Shown here one piece after another: positions 23,105 to 34,959 of a stretch of 64,000 bases of DNA. Position numbers and translations under genes: made by a program. Each line of letters starts with the position of its first letter. Within the stretch, counting starts at the first letter, position 1. The DNA lies in assembly GCA_012934845.2 (NCBI GenBank), contig WNNJ02000865.1, forward strand, positions 43,129 to 107,128. Reading direction: 5' to 3'. Under the pieces are notes generated by a model. That model did not search any database. It worked only from the letters and a program-made list of their open reading frames with translations, and was not told the origin of the DNA. The stretch comes from Pomphorhynchus laevis. Taxonomy: Eukaryota > Acanthocephala > Palaeacanthocephala > Echinorhynchida > Pomphorhynchidae.

Positions 23105-23262
23105 GATGTTTTAAATATAATGATCCCAGACAAAAATTCGTATTTAAACAAGTTTTCACATCAAATTTTTAGTAACTTACTGTTACTATCGTTAGACTGA
23201 ACACAAAATTTGTGATAGTGGATTTATATACTGACGCTTTCATGCACCATTGTAGCTTTATT
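23105..23262 (-). repeat. Dispersed repeat, minus copy (see 32433-32583)
   Basis: Inverted relative to 32433-32583 and about 80 percent alike by eye. The shared phrases are TCGTAATAAAG, GTCAGTATATAAA, ATCACAAATTTTGTGTTCAG and AATTTTTGTCTG. It includes a TATA-like GTATATAAA. It lies next to LINE 5' fragments here and next to a Penelope-like remnant at 32 kb, so it is probably part of an element terminus. Between the SLC17A9 start and this point (22640-23100) I see only AT-rich sequence. Confidence 0.55.
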
Positions 23263-23289
23263 ACGAGAAGCCGATTCATCATGTAGTAT

Positions 23290-23880
23290 GTACGTAGCGA
23301 GAATGTACATTAACGTACACCACTCAGTTAAGTAAAAATAACAAGAGAGGACTCAAAAAAATACAAGTGTCGGAGCTTTCAAAAGATTACAACTTTATGC
23401 TGTAAAATGGATGGAAAACAGAGCAGAACAAAGGTAAAACTACTCCGTCTTCTTCTGACAAGGTTAGTAACGTTTCTGAAAAATCTCTGGGTGTGGAGGT
23501 ACTCCCCAATACCCCAAGTTAATCAATTTAGCGGTGATCTCACTCAAAGAACCTCAAGTACGAAACAACCTTTTAAAAAATTTGCTAAAGAATTTTTCAG
23601 AGAAATACTAAAATAGAATCTTATTTAACCAAGTAAAATTCTTCGAAACATCTTTCACTACGAGTGATTTACTTAAGGAATTTAAAAAATGCACAACAAC
23701 GATCACGAAAATTTTGTGTCGGAGCCATCAAAGGCTTTTTGTTCCTGATCAGATTCTCATGCTGAATGTAACGTAAGTGATCCTAGCTCTTCGATTATAT
23801 CTATGCGGTCTAAGGTTAGTGATGATTTATTTTTTTCAAATGATGGGGAGGTACTTCCCCCATTCCGAAAATGAATAACC
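23290..23880 (+). mobile_element. Two short 5' fragments of the jockey-like LINE
   Basis: At about 23370-23640 and 23710-23880 the sequence repeats the ORF1 start region (GTGTCGGAGCTTTCAAAAG and GTGTCGGAGCCATCAAAGG) and the GATGGGGAGGTACTTCCCCC phrase also seen at 18042 in copy 1. Both are cut off within ORF1. They stand head to tail ahead of copy 2. Confidence 0.6.
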
Positions 23881-24118
23881 TTGTGATTATTAAAGTGATT
23901 AACATTGTGATTATTTCAATCGACGGATGCAACGTACAGTTTGCACAATTGGAAATGTTTTTCCTACAAACTGTATCGATTGTTTTTACAGATAGGCAGC
24001 AGAGGAAAATTTCAGCAGATAATTAAAGGGCCGAGACACAAAAGGTAGGCGTAGGCTCACTGCTGATGAGGTTCACCTACGCTGATTGTAGTGTACAGTG
24101 CTGCATCTAAGATTAAAG

Positions 24119-24325
24119 AATTCACACGAGGATAATTGATGAAGCTGACCAAATGATGATACTCGCTCGTGTATGCAATTGTTCATTCTGATTATTAAAG
24201 TGTTTAAACCTATTGAAAATGAAATTCACACGAGAATAATTTATGAAGCCGACCAAATGATGATACTCGCTCGTGTATGCAATTGTTCATTCTGATTATT
24301 GAAGTGTTTAAACCTATTGAAAAGG
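24119..24325 (+). repeat. Tandem duplication, 104-bp unit, at the start of LINE copy 2
   Basis: AATTCACACGAGGATAATTG at 24119 recurs at 24223 with few changes, and both continue through CGCTCGTGTATGCAATTGTT to GTGTTTAAACCTATTGAAAA. The second copy runs into the ORF1 coding region. Confidence 0.8.
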
Positions 24326-27300
24326 AAAGATTATACAACACTTTCCTCCGAGGTTTTGTGGATAATTACAGAAATCGAATACTTTTTAACAAGGAAAAAA
24401 TATACCGGTGAATTAAAGATATCTTTTATCTCTGCTGACATCTTGAATGCTTACATAGATTATTTCAACAAACTTCACCCGGATAAAGGAGAGCATATTT
24501 GCAAACCGATAAATGCCTCCCTTAAAATTAATAATTTGCCCGTCTCATTGGATGAGGATGATAAAAAAGCTTTAATGAATCAATTTGGGATTTTCAATCT
24601 GCGCCAAATCCTGGGTAGGGATGGCAATCCTATCCAGGTAGGGTTATGTTCTGCGCCCATTGATCGTGCGCAGCTGTTGTCTAAAGCCGGTTCAAACCCT
24701 TTTACGGGATTCAATCAGAATTCTACAATCGTTGATATTGATGAGTACACATAGCCCCACCGCAACCGATGTCACAAATGGGGACACTGGGCGTCCAGCT
24801 GCAGTGGGACGGCCACAGGTGGAATGTGTGGTTCTTCGTCGTGCCTGGCGATTAATTCTACCGACTCCTGCAAGGCCCCTCCGTCTTGCCCTAACTGTAG
24901 GGAGAGCCATCCGGCCTGGCGCAGGGCCTGCCCTGCGTTCAAAGCCTACAAAAAAGCTATTATTAAGCCTGCAAAGTACAAATCGGCTGCTTCATTTTCT
25001 ACTGTTGCCGTTGCTCAGAGGATAAGCGATTCAGAATTATTACTTATGGTTGACAAGAAAATAGAATCCTCGCATAAGATGCTTGAGAGCTTTATACTTA
25101 TGGCAATCGGGGCTATAAATCCGAATCCAATATTACCGGCCTCAACAGTTATACCATCTTCTAAAAAAGAGGGCTCGGATCATCCAGTCCCCTTAATCAA
25201 GATTGGAAAACTACTGAAGGCTAAGAGGGGAAATGAAGATATTGCCCAGGGGCAAGTACCTACCCCCTGGATCGGGCTAGTGTGGGAAGGGTAACCTTCC
25301 TGCATCTAGCTCTGTCTATGCAGGCAGACCCCCTATCCAACTAATCCATCACAACGCAGAGTACTCGTGAGCCTTTTTCAATGAATATACTTCAGTGGAA
25401 TTCGGGAGGTGCTTCTGCTCTTAGACTTCTATCCGGTAGAGACGCAGATGTTATAGTCCTTTAGGAGACGCGGTGTATCCGTCTCCCCCAGGACATTACC
25501 GATTTATCCCAAAGCATATATGTTCCCACAATACTCCGTACATAACCCCACTTCACTCATCTTTATCTCAAGGCATCTTGACCTTAGTTAAATGATCATA
25601 AAGGTCCTTCCTCCTATTAAATTACTCGTGTCCAGCCATATCTTGTCTAGTAGTTTTACTCAGTAAGAACGGAAAAAGCCCCAGTCTAGCCAATGCCTAC
25701 ATACGTTCAGGGGAAATTCACAAGAACTGTGACCTCCTGGCTAGTATTATTGACAGCGGCTATGACATGACACTTGGGGACTTCAACGACAGTACTGGTC
25801 GTTAAATCAACGCAGCACTTCGCAGAGCTAGGAACGGTTATCTTATTCACAAACCACCGTCCCCTACCTTTCATTGCACATCAACAAATTCTATCCTCGA
25901 CATTTTACTGCTTCACTCGAGGTGGTTGTTAAAACCCTTCTGCACGGCGCAGTCGCGCCAGCAATTGTCCACCTCTCATGACCTAATTCGTTGGAGGATT
26001 AAAGATATGTTGCTTCGAAGGAGGTTTCACTTTGATCCGATCAGAGTGGCCCTCTTTCAAGCGGCTATCCAACTCTTTCCCAGAATAGGAAATGAGAGTT
26101 TGACCGAATTTAATACCTACCTCTTTTCGCAAGCTACCGCGATTTTATCGACTACCTATAAAGGTCGTATATACAATCCCACTCCGACAAAAATAAAGGT
26201 CCTAGCAAAATTGCTCAACCTCCTAATCGCACAGCTTCCGCCAGACAGGCCCTCTCGAATGAATACTGGAGCACTAGATATAGGTTCCAGCTGGGTAGAG
26301 ATAGGAGAATATTGCTCGTCTTCTCCCTTCTCAGTCTACCTTTTGGAAGATTTTCAAGGAGAAATTTTTTGTTGGAAGGAAAGGGCATTGGGTTGGATAG
26401 GTAATATAGGCCTTGAAGGAGTTTTGGAGTAGTCACTAGCCCTACACAACTATGGAGCTACTCAATCACATCAACCAATCCCGCTTTGGGGTAACTTCAG
26501 GAGTAGGGATTTATGTGTTACAGATATCCTAAACTCTTGGGGTCCATTTCCGGGCACCTCCATATCCGTCGCTCCACTTTCTTCTCGGGTATGTCAGCTT
26601 CTAACAGCTGACCAGAGAAGAGAGGTGGCTGTAACAATGCTTTTAGCCTCCTCATCCGATGTAGCAGTCATCAATATAAATAAGAGAGTCTTTATACCTA
26701 AGAAAAATTCCTGCTCACGTCCTAAAGATCTGCGACACATTCCGATTCAAAATGCTCTCGTGTCGATTTACGAAAAAGCGCTTGTGCGTAAAATCCGGAA
26801 CCATTTAATTAGGCGTAATCTGATTCCCCCAGGTTTTCATGGGTACTTCAAAGGTCGCTCGGTCCATCCAGCTGTAGGTGATGTGGATCAGGCGTCAGTT
26901 CTATCCTATTACAGGTGTACCTCAAGATCCCCCACTTTCTCCTATCTTGTACCTTGCTGCCTCCATTAACCTATTTAAATCATTTAAACGCGAACAATGT
27001 CTAGTGGTGTATGCTGATGACATCACAACCCTGTTCACTGGACACAGGTGTAAAAACGTAGTCTCTGACATCAGGCGGTTCTTTTTAAGATTAAAAGACC
27101 AGCTTCCACCATCCAATCTTTTGTTAAACCGCTAAATCGCAGGTGGTCGTCTTTAATTGCACCCCTGCTACGAAGCAAAAACTTAAGAGATTAGCACTCT
27201 CTGCGCTCTCCTCCATATTTGCCTCTGAACCAGTCCTTACCTACAAAAGTTGAGTAAAATACCTAGGGTTCACCGTTACGGCGAAAGTTGACAAGGATAG

Positions 27301-27720
27301 ACTTAAACGTATCCTGAAGAAAGCTAGGTGGGCTCTAACGCGGCTCGGTATCTGTCGTTGAATGGGAAAACACAGGTGCGCCTTTGGGGCACCTGGGCTG
27401 TCTCGGGATTAGTCTTATTTTCGAGAGGACGTCCCTCAGAGCAAAGGCTAAGGTTTATTAAGCTCTTCGTCTCTCGTTTACCTAGCATACTCAGTGCCGA
27501 TTGGATTCTTCCAAAGGTGACCCCCCGGGGGCTAGGTCGGAAGGCGGCGTGTTGGATCGGTTAGGGAGCTCAGATCCCCTTGGATTTGAGGCCATATAAG
27601 TTGGGAAGGCGCTAAAGATTAAAGAAAGAATTTTTGTTTGCTAACGATCTACTGAACTGAATGTTTTTGACTTTTTCATATATTTCATTTATTTTTGGTG
27701 ATATAACAAATTTTTTAATT
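24220..27720 (+). mobile_element. Jockey-like LINE, copy 2
   Basis: ORF1 is open at 24299-24754 and continues in another frame to 25294 with the knuckle CPNCRESHPAWRRAC. ORF2 starts near 25364, where the usual ATG reads ACG. The endonuclease is broken up to about 25925, then open through TSHDLIRW. RT pieces follow, with VYADDITTLF near 27010; part of the RT between the primer region and motif B is missing, so AVGDVDQ runs straight into RQFYPITG. It ends in the family's C-terminal domain (RLPSILSADWIL) at about 27590 plus a 3' UTR. Many breaks; dead. Confidence 0.8.
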
Positions 27721-27769
27721 TAATTTAATTGATTTACTTAAGACTTACGTAGCGTATTTCAATAAAAAT

Positions 27770-30700
27770 TTAACGAATCTAGGTACAATCACCGTAAAGC
27801 CTATAATGGCAGCAGTTAGAATATCCCACTTGCCTACGCACATTGATGGTGACGACATCGTGGAACTCAAATCTAGGTACAAGCTCGATGCCGTACGACC
27901 GCTAATCGAAAAAGACGGTCACCCATAACCATTTGGTTTTGAGTCAGCCTTTATGGATCGGGCTAAGATTCTATCGAAGTCTTGTCTCAACCCCTTCTAT
28001 GGTTTAATCTGAAATTCGAAATGGTTGGAGTTGAAAGATTCACATACACACATTGTAATAGGTGTCATACTTGGGGGCACAGGGCTTCGAGCTTATCTGA
28101 GCCAAATATCGGTGGGGTTTATGGATGTGGACATAACATTGATTCCGGGGTGAGGTGCACTTAGCCCCTTGCGCTCTAATTGCGAAGGCCCCCACCGCGT
28201 TTAGCCACGAAAATGCTCAAAATTCAAAGGGTACAATCATGCGTTTAAGATTAACAATAGAACGCCTTCCGAAAATAAGAACCCTTCGTTTTCAAATTTT
28301 CCCAGACTATCTGACGACGAACTTCTGAAGATTACTGATATCAGGATTAACGCAGCCGTAAAACGAATAGAAGACCTGGAGTCGACCCCAGCCGCGGCCT
28401 TATATAGCACGCTGCAATTACTCAAGCAAACTATTCCAGAATCCAAGAGAAGAGTGGCCTCGGATCATGCCGTCCCCCATAAAGATCGGAAAGCTACTAT
28501 AGGGTGACAAGGCCCCCAAGGGAAATGATGATAACGCCCGTGGGCAAGTGCAAACTCTGGATGGCGCTAGTGGTGGGAAGTATCCCTTCCACCCCTAGTT
28601 CCGTCTAGGGATGAGGCAATCCCATACAGCTAACCTAACACAATGCAGAGTACTCGTGAGCCTTTTTCACTTAATATACTTCAGTGGAATTCGGGAGGCG
28701 TTTCTGCCCTTAGACTTCTATCTGGTAGAGATGCGGATGTTAGAGTCTTTCAGGAGACGCGGTCTATCCGTCTCCCCCAGGACATTAATCGATTCTTACC
28801 AAAGCACATTTGTTCCTACTATACTTCGTACAAAACTCCACTTCACTCCTCTTCATCTCAAGGTATTTTAACCTTGGTTAAATGCTCCTTAAGATCGTCC
28901 CTTCTTCTCAACTATTCTTGCTCAGCCCTTTCTTGCTTAGTAGTTTCACTCTGTAAGAATGATAAACGCCTCAGTCTAGCCAATGTCTACATCCGTCCAG
29001 GTGAAATTCACAAGAACTGTGACCTATGGATAGAATTATCGATAGCGGTTACGATATGGTACTTGGTGACTTTAACGACAGAACTGGTCGTTGGATTAAA
29101 GCAGCACTCCGCAGAGCCAGGAACGGTTATCTTATTCATAAACAACCGCCCCCACTTTTCATTGCTCATCAACAAATTCACTCCTCGACTTATTACTGCT
29201 CGAATTCACTCCTCGACTTACTACTGCTCCATGAGAGGTGGTTGTTGAAACCCCTCTGTACAAAGCAGTCGCGTCAGCCTATGTCCACCTCACATGACTT
29301 GATTCGCAGGCGGATAGAAGAGGATACGCTGCTTAGAAGATTGCACTTCGATCATCAGAGTGGCTTTCTTTAAGACAGCTATCCAGCGCTTCCCCGAATT
29401 GGGAATGAGAGTCTAACCGAATTTAATTTTTACCTCTCTTCGCAAGCCACAGCGATGCTTTCGACAACATATAAAGGCCTTGTTTACTGTTCCACCCCGA
29501 CAAAACTTAAGACCTAAGTGTATATGCTTCGTCTTCCCAAGAATCTAGTACGCCCAGAATATTGGCGTACTAGATATAGATTCCAACTGTGTAAGGATAG
29601 GGCAAGCATTGCTTCCCTTAATCCTGCCCAGTCTTCCTTCTGGAAGATATTCAAGAAGGAGAAGTTTGTTGGGAGGATAGGGCTTTGGGTTGGTAAAGTT
29701 TTGGAGAAGTTACTATCCTTACATAACTATGGAGCTACTTAATAACCTCAACCAATCCCGCCTTGTGGAGACTTCAGACGTAGGGATTTAATGTCACAGA
29801 TATCCCTAACTCCTGGGAGACCCTCTTCCGGGCACCTCTAAATCCGTCGCTCCACTCTCACCTCGTGTCTGTCAGCTTTTGACAGCCGATCAAAGAAGAG
29901 AAATTGCCATCACAATGCTATTAGCCGCCCCATCCGACTTGGCCGGCATCAGCATTAGTAGACGAATATTTTTACCGAAGAACAATCCGGTCTCGTGCCC
30001 TAAAGACATGCGGCCCATTTCGATTTAAACTTCCCTCGTTTCAATCTACGAAAAAGCGCTTGCACGTAGAATCCGCGATCATCTAAATAGGCGAAATATT
30101 ATCCCACCAGGTATTTATGGGTTGGTCAAAGGTCGCTCGCTCCATTCAGCTGTAGGTTAAGTGTATCAGTTTTGTCAGGAGAATAGTCAACAACTTGCTA
30201 TGGCTGGTTTCCTTGATTTTTCTGCTACATTTGACCGCATCGCCTATTCCCTTGGTTATCTCTTCCCTCGGGTCCCTTGGGTTGCCAGCTTGAATTGTTA
30301 ACAGGGTGGAGATACTGCTGTACACCAAGCGATTCTATTATGAAGACAAACCTGTTGTGCGTCAGTTCTACCCTATTATGAATATGCACCAAGGATCCCC
30401 TCTTTCTCCTATCTTGTTTCTTGCTGCCTCCATTGAACTCTTTAAAATATTATTCGCGAACAACGTCTAGTGGTATTACCACTAGACGTTGGTGCAAAGA
30501 CGTAGTCTTGAACAGCGCTGTTCTCTGGACGCAGGTGTTAAGTCGTAGTCTTTGACATCAGCCGTTTCTTTTTAAGATTTAAAGACCAGTTACCCAAGTC
30601 CAATCTTATTTTTAACTCCGCAAATCGCAGGTGGTTGTCTTCCATGACACCCCTGTAACAAAGCAAAAACTTAAGAGATTAGCACTCTCGGCACTCTCCT

Positions 30701-31310
30701 TCATTTTGACTAATCACCCCTTCCCTGTCTTCACGAGTCGAGTTAAGTACCTGGGGTTCACCGTTAAGTTAAGTAGTTAAGTTAAGTTAGTCGAGTTAAG
30801 TACCTGGGGTTCACCGTTAAGTTAAGTAGTTAAGTTAAGTTAGTCGAGTTAAGTACCTGGGGTTCACCGTTACGGTGAACTGTTCGGGGAAAGCTGACCT
30901 GGATAGACTTAAACGTATCCTGAAAAGTGCTATGTCGGCTCTGAAAACGGCCCAACATCTGTCATTGAAAGGGAAAACTCAGATGCGCTTCTGGGGCACT
31001 TGGACTATCTCGGGATTAATCTTCTTCTCTAAAAGACGTTCCCCAGAGCAAAGGCTAAGTTTTCATAAGCTGCTCACCTCTCGTTTACCCAGCATAGTTC
31101 GCCTCGATTGGACTCTTCGGGAGGGGTGAAAGACCCTTGGTGATTTAGTCGAAAGTCGGCATGTTGGATTGGCTGTAGGGCTTAGATCCCACCGGACCTG
31201 TCGCCATAATGAGGAGGAAGAGAACGAAGGAAAATGAATGAAGTTTTTCGGACATTTATTGTTTTTTTGTAACTAACTAACTGATTCATGTATGATTTAT
31301 TTTTAAGAAA
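27770..31310 (+). mobile_element. Jockey-like LINE, copy 3
   Basis: Begins inside ORF1 (about 27790) with only the first zinc knuckle recognisable (CNRCHTWGHRASS). ORF2 starts at 28643 with the ATG intact (MQSTREPFSLNILQWNSGG), followed by endonuclease motifs in alternating frames, including a 36-bp local duplication near 29165-29225. RT follows in fragments to about 31190. The 3' UTR ends near 31310 at the family's ATTTATTTTTAAGAAAATCC boundary. It abuts copy 2 head to tail. Confidence 0.8.
30738..30872 (+). repeat. Tandem triplication, 53-bp unit, inside LINE copy 3
   Basis: TCGAGTTAAGTACCTGGGGT starts at 30738, 30791 and 30844. The unit spans the RT KYLGFTV region plus a TTAAGTTAAG filler absent from other copies, so it is a local slippage product. 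Confidence 0.85.
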
Positions 31311-31642
31311 ATCCATATTGTTATAAAAATAACAAACGAAATATATACACAATATACAACAAAAGAAAAGAAGATTGCTTAATAAAGTCTTTATTTATTA
31401 AGAAAAGAAGAAAGGATTAAATTACAATTACAATTAATAAATATTAGACATACAAACAGATAAAATTCTTAAATTTAAAACCAAACAAATTTTAATTGGA
31501 TATAAATTAATTTTAATTGTAAATAATAAATTTTATTTAAAATTAAAGAAGTATATTCACAAATAAAGTGAATAATAAAATTAAAATAAAAGTAAAGTTA
31601 GGTTGAAATAAAATTGTGATTCAACTTGGCTCGATGTAATCT

Positions 31643-32400
31643 TCACTCTGCACTGGGTTGATTTCCGATTAAATTAGTGGTTATACTTTTCTTCAAAGTC
31701 AATGCCTCTATAGATAACCGTGTATTTTTATCAACACATTTATGTAGTATCCTAAACTTGTCTAGGTCCAATATATGCGCTGTTTCTCGGACATGCTGAG
31801 CTAAAGCACACATCATGTTTTTTGGATCTTTACAAGTGCGGGTATGTTCTAACCACCTCTCACGAAGAGATTTACCAGTTTGTCCTACGTAGTTCGTGTT
31901 GCAAGATGAACAAGGTATTTCATAAACTACACCAAAGGTATCTCTTCGGTTTACGTTTGAATCTACCAAACAATTTAACATCTGTAGGAGTATAGAGGCA
32001 AATCATTTTGTCTGTAATATTGTTCAGAGACCTGCATGACATCTTTAGACATAGATTTACCATGTCATTGTTTGATGGTAGACGGACATAAATTGTTTAT
32101 AATCTACTTATTTCAGAAGGAAAACCTATATCCACGAACATTTTGGAAACATGTTCATCCTCCTTGTCACGTCAAGATTTGGTGCTGCAATATTTTTATG
32201 ACGTTAATAAAAGTAAACGGAGGGCCGACAATTTATGTGCTTTTTGGCAGCTGATTTCCAATGGCAGACAAGAGAAGGCTCGCCAGGTTTCCGATATACT
32301 GTCGTGTTAATTTCCAACTCAACATGTTAGAGAGCTACATCAAGGATATGAAACTCATCGTATTTCTCCGTGTCTATCTGCCATTGTATATGGTGGTCAT
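31643..32400 (-). mobile_element. Penelope-like element, RT tail plus GIY-YIG endonuclease
   Basis: The minus strand from about 32330 carries a piece of the RT C-terminal side (INTTVYRKPGEPSLVCHW; the family's hallmark is a YRKPTHT-like motif), then an open 112-codon GIY-YIG domain at 31981-31643: VVYEIPCSSC, NYVGQTGKSLRERWLEH, and an AQHVRETAH histidine region. Cys pairs before the YVG motif and the R..H pattern are standard for Penelope endonucleases. The catalytic RT core is missing and the RT tail is broken; the GIY-YIG part is the best preserved. Confidence 0.8.
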
Positions 32401-32432
32401 ACACATTAAGGTCTGAAATTGCGACGCCTCGT

Positions 32433-32583
32433 AATAAAGTTACAACATAGCATGGGAACTGTCAGTATATAAAGCCGATATCACAAATTTTGTGTTCAGT
32501 CTGACGATGGTAACAGTTATTTACTAAAAATTACATGTGAAAAATTGTTTAAATAAGAATTTTTGTCTGAATCATTATATTAT
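32433..32583 (+). repeat. Dispersed repeat, plus copy (see 23105-23262)
   Basis: Contains GTCAGTATATAAAGCCGATA, ATCACAAATTTTGTGTTCAG, then GTCTGACGATGGTAACAG. On the minus strand it lies directly upstream of the Penelope-like remnant at 31.6-32.4 kb, which suggests it is that element's 5' terminus. Confidence 0.55.
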
Positions 32584-32596
32584 TACTATTATTTTT

Positions 32597-34352
32597 AATA
32601 GCTAAGCAAGCATTGGTATGCGGACGAGCAAGCATTGGTAAGCATTTAATAGCTAAGCAAGCATTGGTATGCTAAGCAAGCATTGGTAATAGCTAAGCAT
32701 TGGTATGCGGACGACGCAAATTTTATGGGGTCGTTAGAGGACGTTACTCGAGTTTGGGACCTACTCGAATCATTTGGTCATCAGCATGGCTACTTTGTTA
32801 ACGCCAATAAATCAATTGTGATGATTCATTCTGAACAGCTAGAAGAAACCGAAAAACGATTTGAAAAATACAACGTCCGTATTGAGACAAGGGGTGTCAA
32901 ACTGCTAGGATCACCTGTTGGAGACGCCGAATTTGTCAAGAATATGAGTGGTGAGCTCATATCCAAATGGTCTTGTTTGATCAGGAAACTTGCCAATGCG
33001 GCAAAGCATGATGCCCAGTCAGCATATGTCGCCTTTGTCAAAGCCTGTCAATCAAAGTGGTTACATTTATGCAGGACAACCCAATGTGATCCAGGTTGGT
33101 TCTCTGAAATTAGACAGCTAATATTTGGGCAGTTCGCTTTCGATGTATTTGGGCACACACTGGACGAAACTGAGCAGTTGATTTGTAGTCTCCCTTTGAG
33201 TTTCGGAGGTATGGGATTTCGAGATCCTTGCGTAGACGCTCCATACGTGCTGAACGCGTCAAAACGGTTGTGCAGAGCTTTTGACCAGTCGGATAATATT
33301 CTCGAAGTAGATAGGCTACAAACCCAAGCTCTGAAAGATATTGCTAGCGACAACAGATTGCGTTCTGCTTCACTATTGGTTGGTTTACGTGAACGTGCTT
33401 CAATTCAAACAGTCAAGCTTCTACAGTATGCATCGATCAAAGGGGCTTCAAGTTGGCTTCAAACGAGTCCTCTTAAAGCGTCGGGATTTAACATGACAAA
33501 ATTCGAATTTCAGGATGCGGTTGCTGCAAGGTATAACTGGTCCTTATCTAGTCTACCGAAAAAGTGCGAATGTGGAGATGATATCTGTCTAACCCATGCA
33601 TTGTCGTGCAAAAGAGGGGCTCTCCCAATTATTCGTCACAATGAGGTAAGGGATGTTTTGGCCTCCGCCTTATCTGAAATATGCAACGACGTCGGGATTG
33701 AACCCGCACTCCAGCCCGTTACAAATGACTTTGTATTTCAGTGCTCGACCACAGCCCGCGGAGAAGATGCTCATCCTGATATTGTATGCGGCGGTTTATT
33801 CGGTGGTAGGTTGGAGCGGACATTCATAGATGTCTGCGTCTTCAACAACTTGGCTCCATCTTATCACCTAAGGACTGTCGATGCAAGTTTCGAATACCAC
33901 GAGAATCGGAAAAGAGCAAAGTATCAGGAACGAATTAGTGAAATTGAACACTCGTCTTTCATACCGTTTGTCCTGGCAGCTACTGGAGGATTTGGTCCGA
34001 CAGCGAAACGGTTGATGCAGACAATCGCTGCAAGGATGTCCTCCAAACTGCAACGAAGCTATAGCGATATGATTTCGCTTATACGAACACGATTTAGTAT
34101 AATTCTCGCGCGTTCTATTTCCTGCTGCATGCGGGCTCCACGATCACGAATCGGTGAATTTACTCGGCCCATGGGGAACACGGTGACTGGAATAGCTTCA
34201 ATTGGATGAATGCATTATTTTTTTTCTTTCTACGTTGGAATGTTTCATAACTTTTGTACATTTACGAATTATGACAGTAGTGGCCCATTTGAGGGAACCT
34301 TATTTTATGTACATTCGGAATAAATATTATTATAAAAAAATAGCTAAGCAAG
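32597..34352 (+). mobile_element. Restriction-endonuclease LINE (R2-like), young 5'-truncated insertion
   Basis: The 14-bp sequence AATAGCTAAGCAAG occurs at 32597-32610 and at 34339-34352: a target-site duplication. Between them lie a scrambled 5' junction (32611-32695), an uninterrupted coding region to 34209, a 3' UTR, AATAAA near 34318 and an A-run before the second target copy. At the junction, blocks of AAGCATTGGTATGCGGACG and of the target repeat in short succession, as if the reverse transcriptase had slipped or switched template while finishing. Reading frame and target copies are intact, so the insertion is recent. Confidence 0.85.
32683..34209 (+). CDS. RT C-terminus and restriction-like endonuclease of an R2-superclade LINE
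   Basis: The 508-codon frame starts just before RT motif C (WYADDANF) and runs to the natural stop. After the RT thumb (SKWLHLCRTTQ) come YNWSLSSLPKKCECGDDIC, LTHALSC (zinc site C-x-C-x6-H-x4-C), RHNEVRD, then HPDIVCGG and ERTFIDVCVFN, which fit the R-HN, PD and acidic residues of the R2-type endonuclease. The start codon shown is not native, because the N-terminal RT and any DNA-binding region were lost on insertion. The clade within the R2 group is not determined. It could still encode a folded endonuclease domain, but no promoter is seen. Confidence 0.85.
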   Translation: MVIAKHWYADDANFMGSLEDVTRVWDLLESFGHQHGYFVNANKSIVMIHSEQLEETEKRFEKYNVRIETRGVKLLGSPVGDAEFVKNMSGELISKWSCLIRKLANAAKHDAQSAYVAFVKACQSKWLHLCRTTQCDPGWFSEIRQLIFGQFAFDVFGHTLDETEQLICSLPLSFGGMGFRDPCVDAPYVLNASKRLCRAFDQSDNILEVDRLQTQALKDIASDNRLRSASLLVGLRERASIQTVKLLQYASIKGASSWLQTSPLKASGFNMTKFEFQDAVAARYNWSLSSLPKKCECGDDICLTHALSCKRGALPIIRHNEVRDVLASALSEICNDVGIEPALQPVTNDFVFQCSTTARGEDAHPDIVCGGLFGGRLERTFIDVCVFNNLAPSYHLRTVDASFEYHENRKRAKYQERISEIEHSSFIPFVLAATGGFGPTAKRLMQTIAARMSSKLQRSYSDMISLIRTRFSIILARSISCCMRAPRSRIGEFTRPMGNTVTGIASIG

Positions 34353-34950
34353 ACAGAATGACATATTAATAATTTTTTTCTGTTGCCCCTTATTAAACTG
34401 AAGAATTTAATTCAAAACACATATTTTTAAAATAAATATTTTTAATAGACAACTTTAATATTGACAATATAGAATCTACTGTACAATCTAATCATTTGAA
34501 TAAGTAAATTTTGACAGTTACTAAAAATTTTAGTAAGGAAGACTTGGTTGTTTAGAAATCGAACAAGAGAAATTAACTACTTTGTCGTTCTTACTAAAAT
34601 GGAATATCAAATATTGGGTTTGAATTATTTAATCGGGTTAAATGTAACAAAATAAGTAAAGATCTTGCTTTGGAGAGCGGTGTAAATTTAATTTTCTAAA
34701 TAACTATTTCAAAACAATAGAATTGACCAGCAGATTTTAAATTCATGAAAACATACAAAATATGGCTTTTATATTTGTTATCAAAATTCTTTTATAGATT
34801 GTTGCTTTGTAAGCTACGTAGTCGTATAAAAATTTAAGTTATTGCTTAAGTTGATCCCACTCGCCTAGAATTAACTCCCTCTCGACGGCCGCCGCGCCCT
34901 CACCTTTATCACATTCCAAAACCTCCTCCATTCACACCTACTCAACACAT
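34353..34950. other. Unannotated spacer
   Basis: AT-rich with a brief GC-rich patch (ACGGCCGCCGCGCCCTCACC near 34886). I see no coding or repeat signal that I can assign. Confidence 0.4.
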
Positions 34951-34959
34951 GATTTACAT

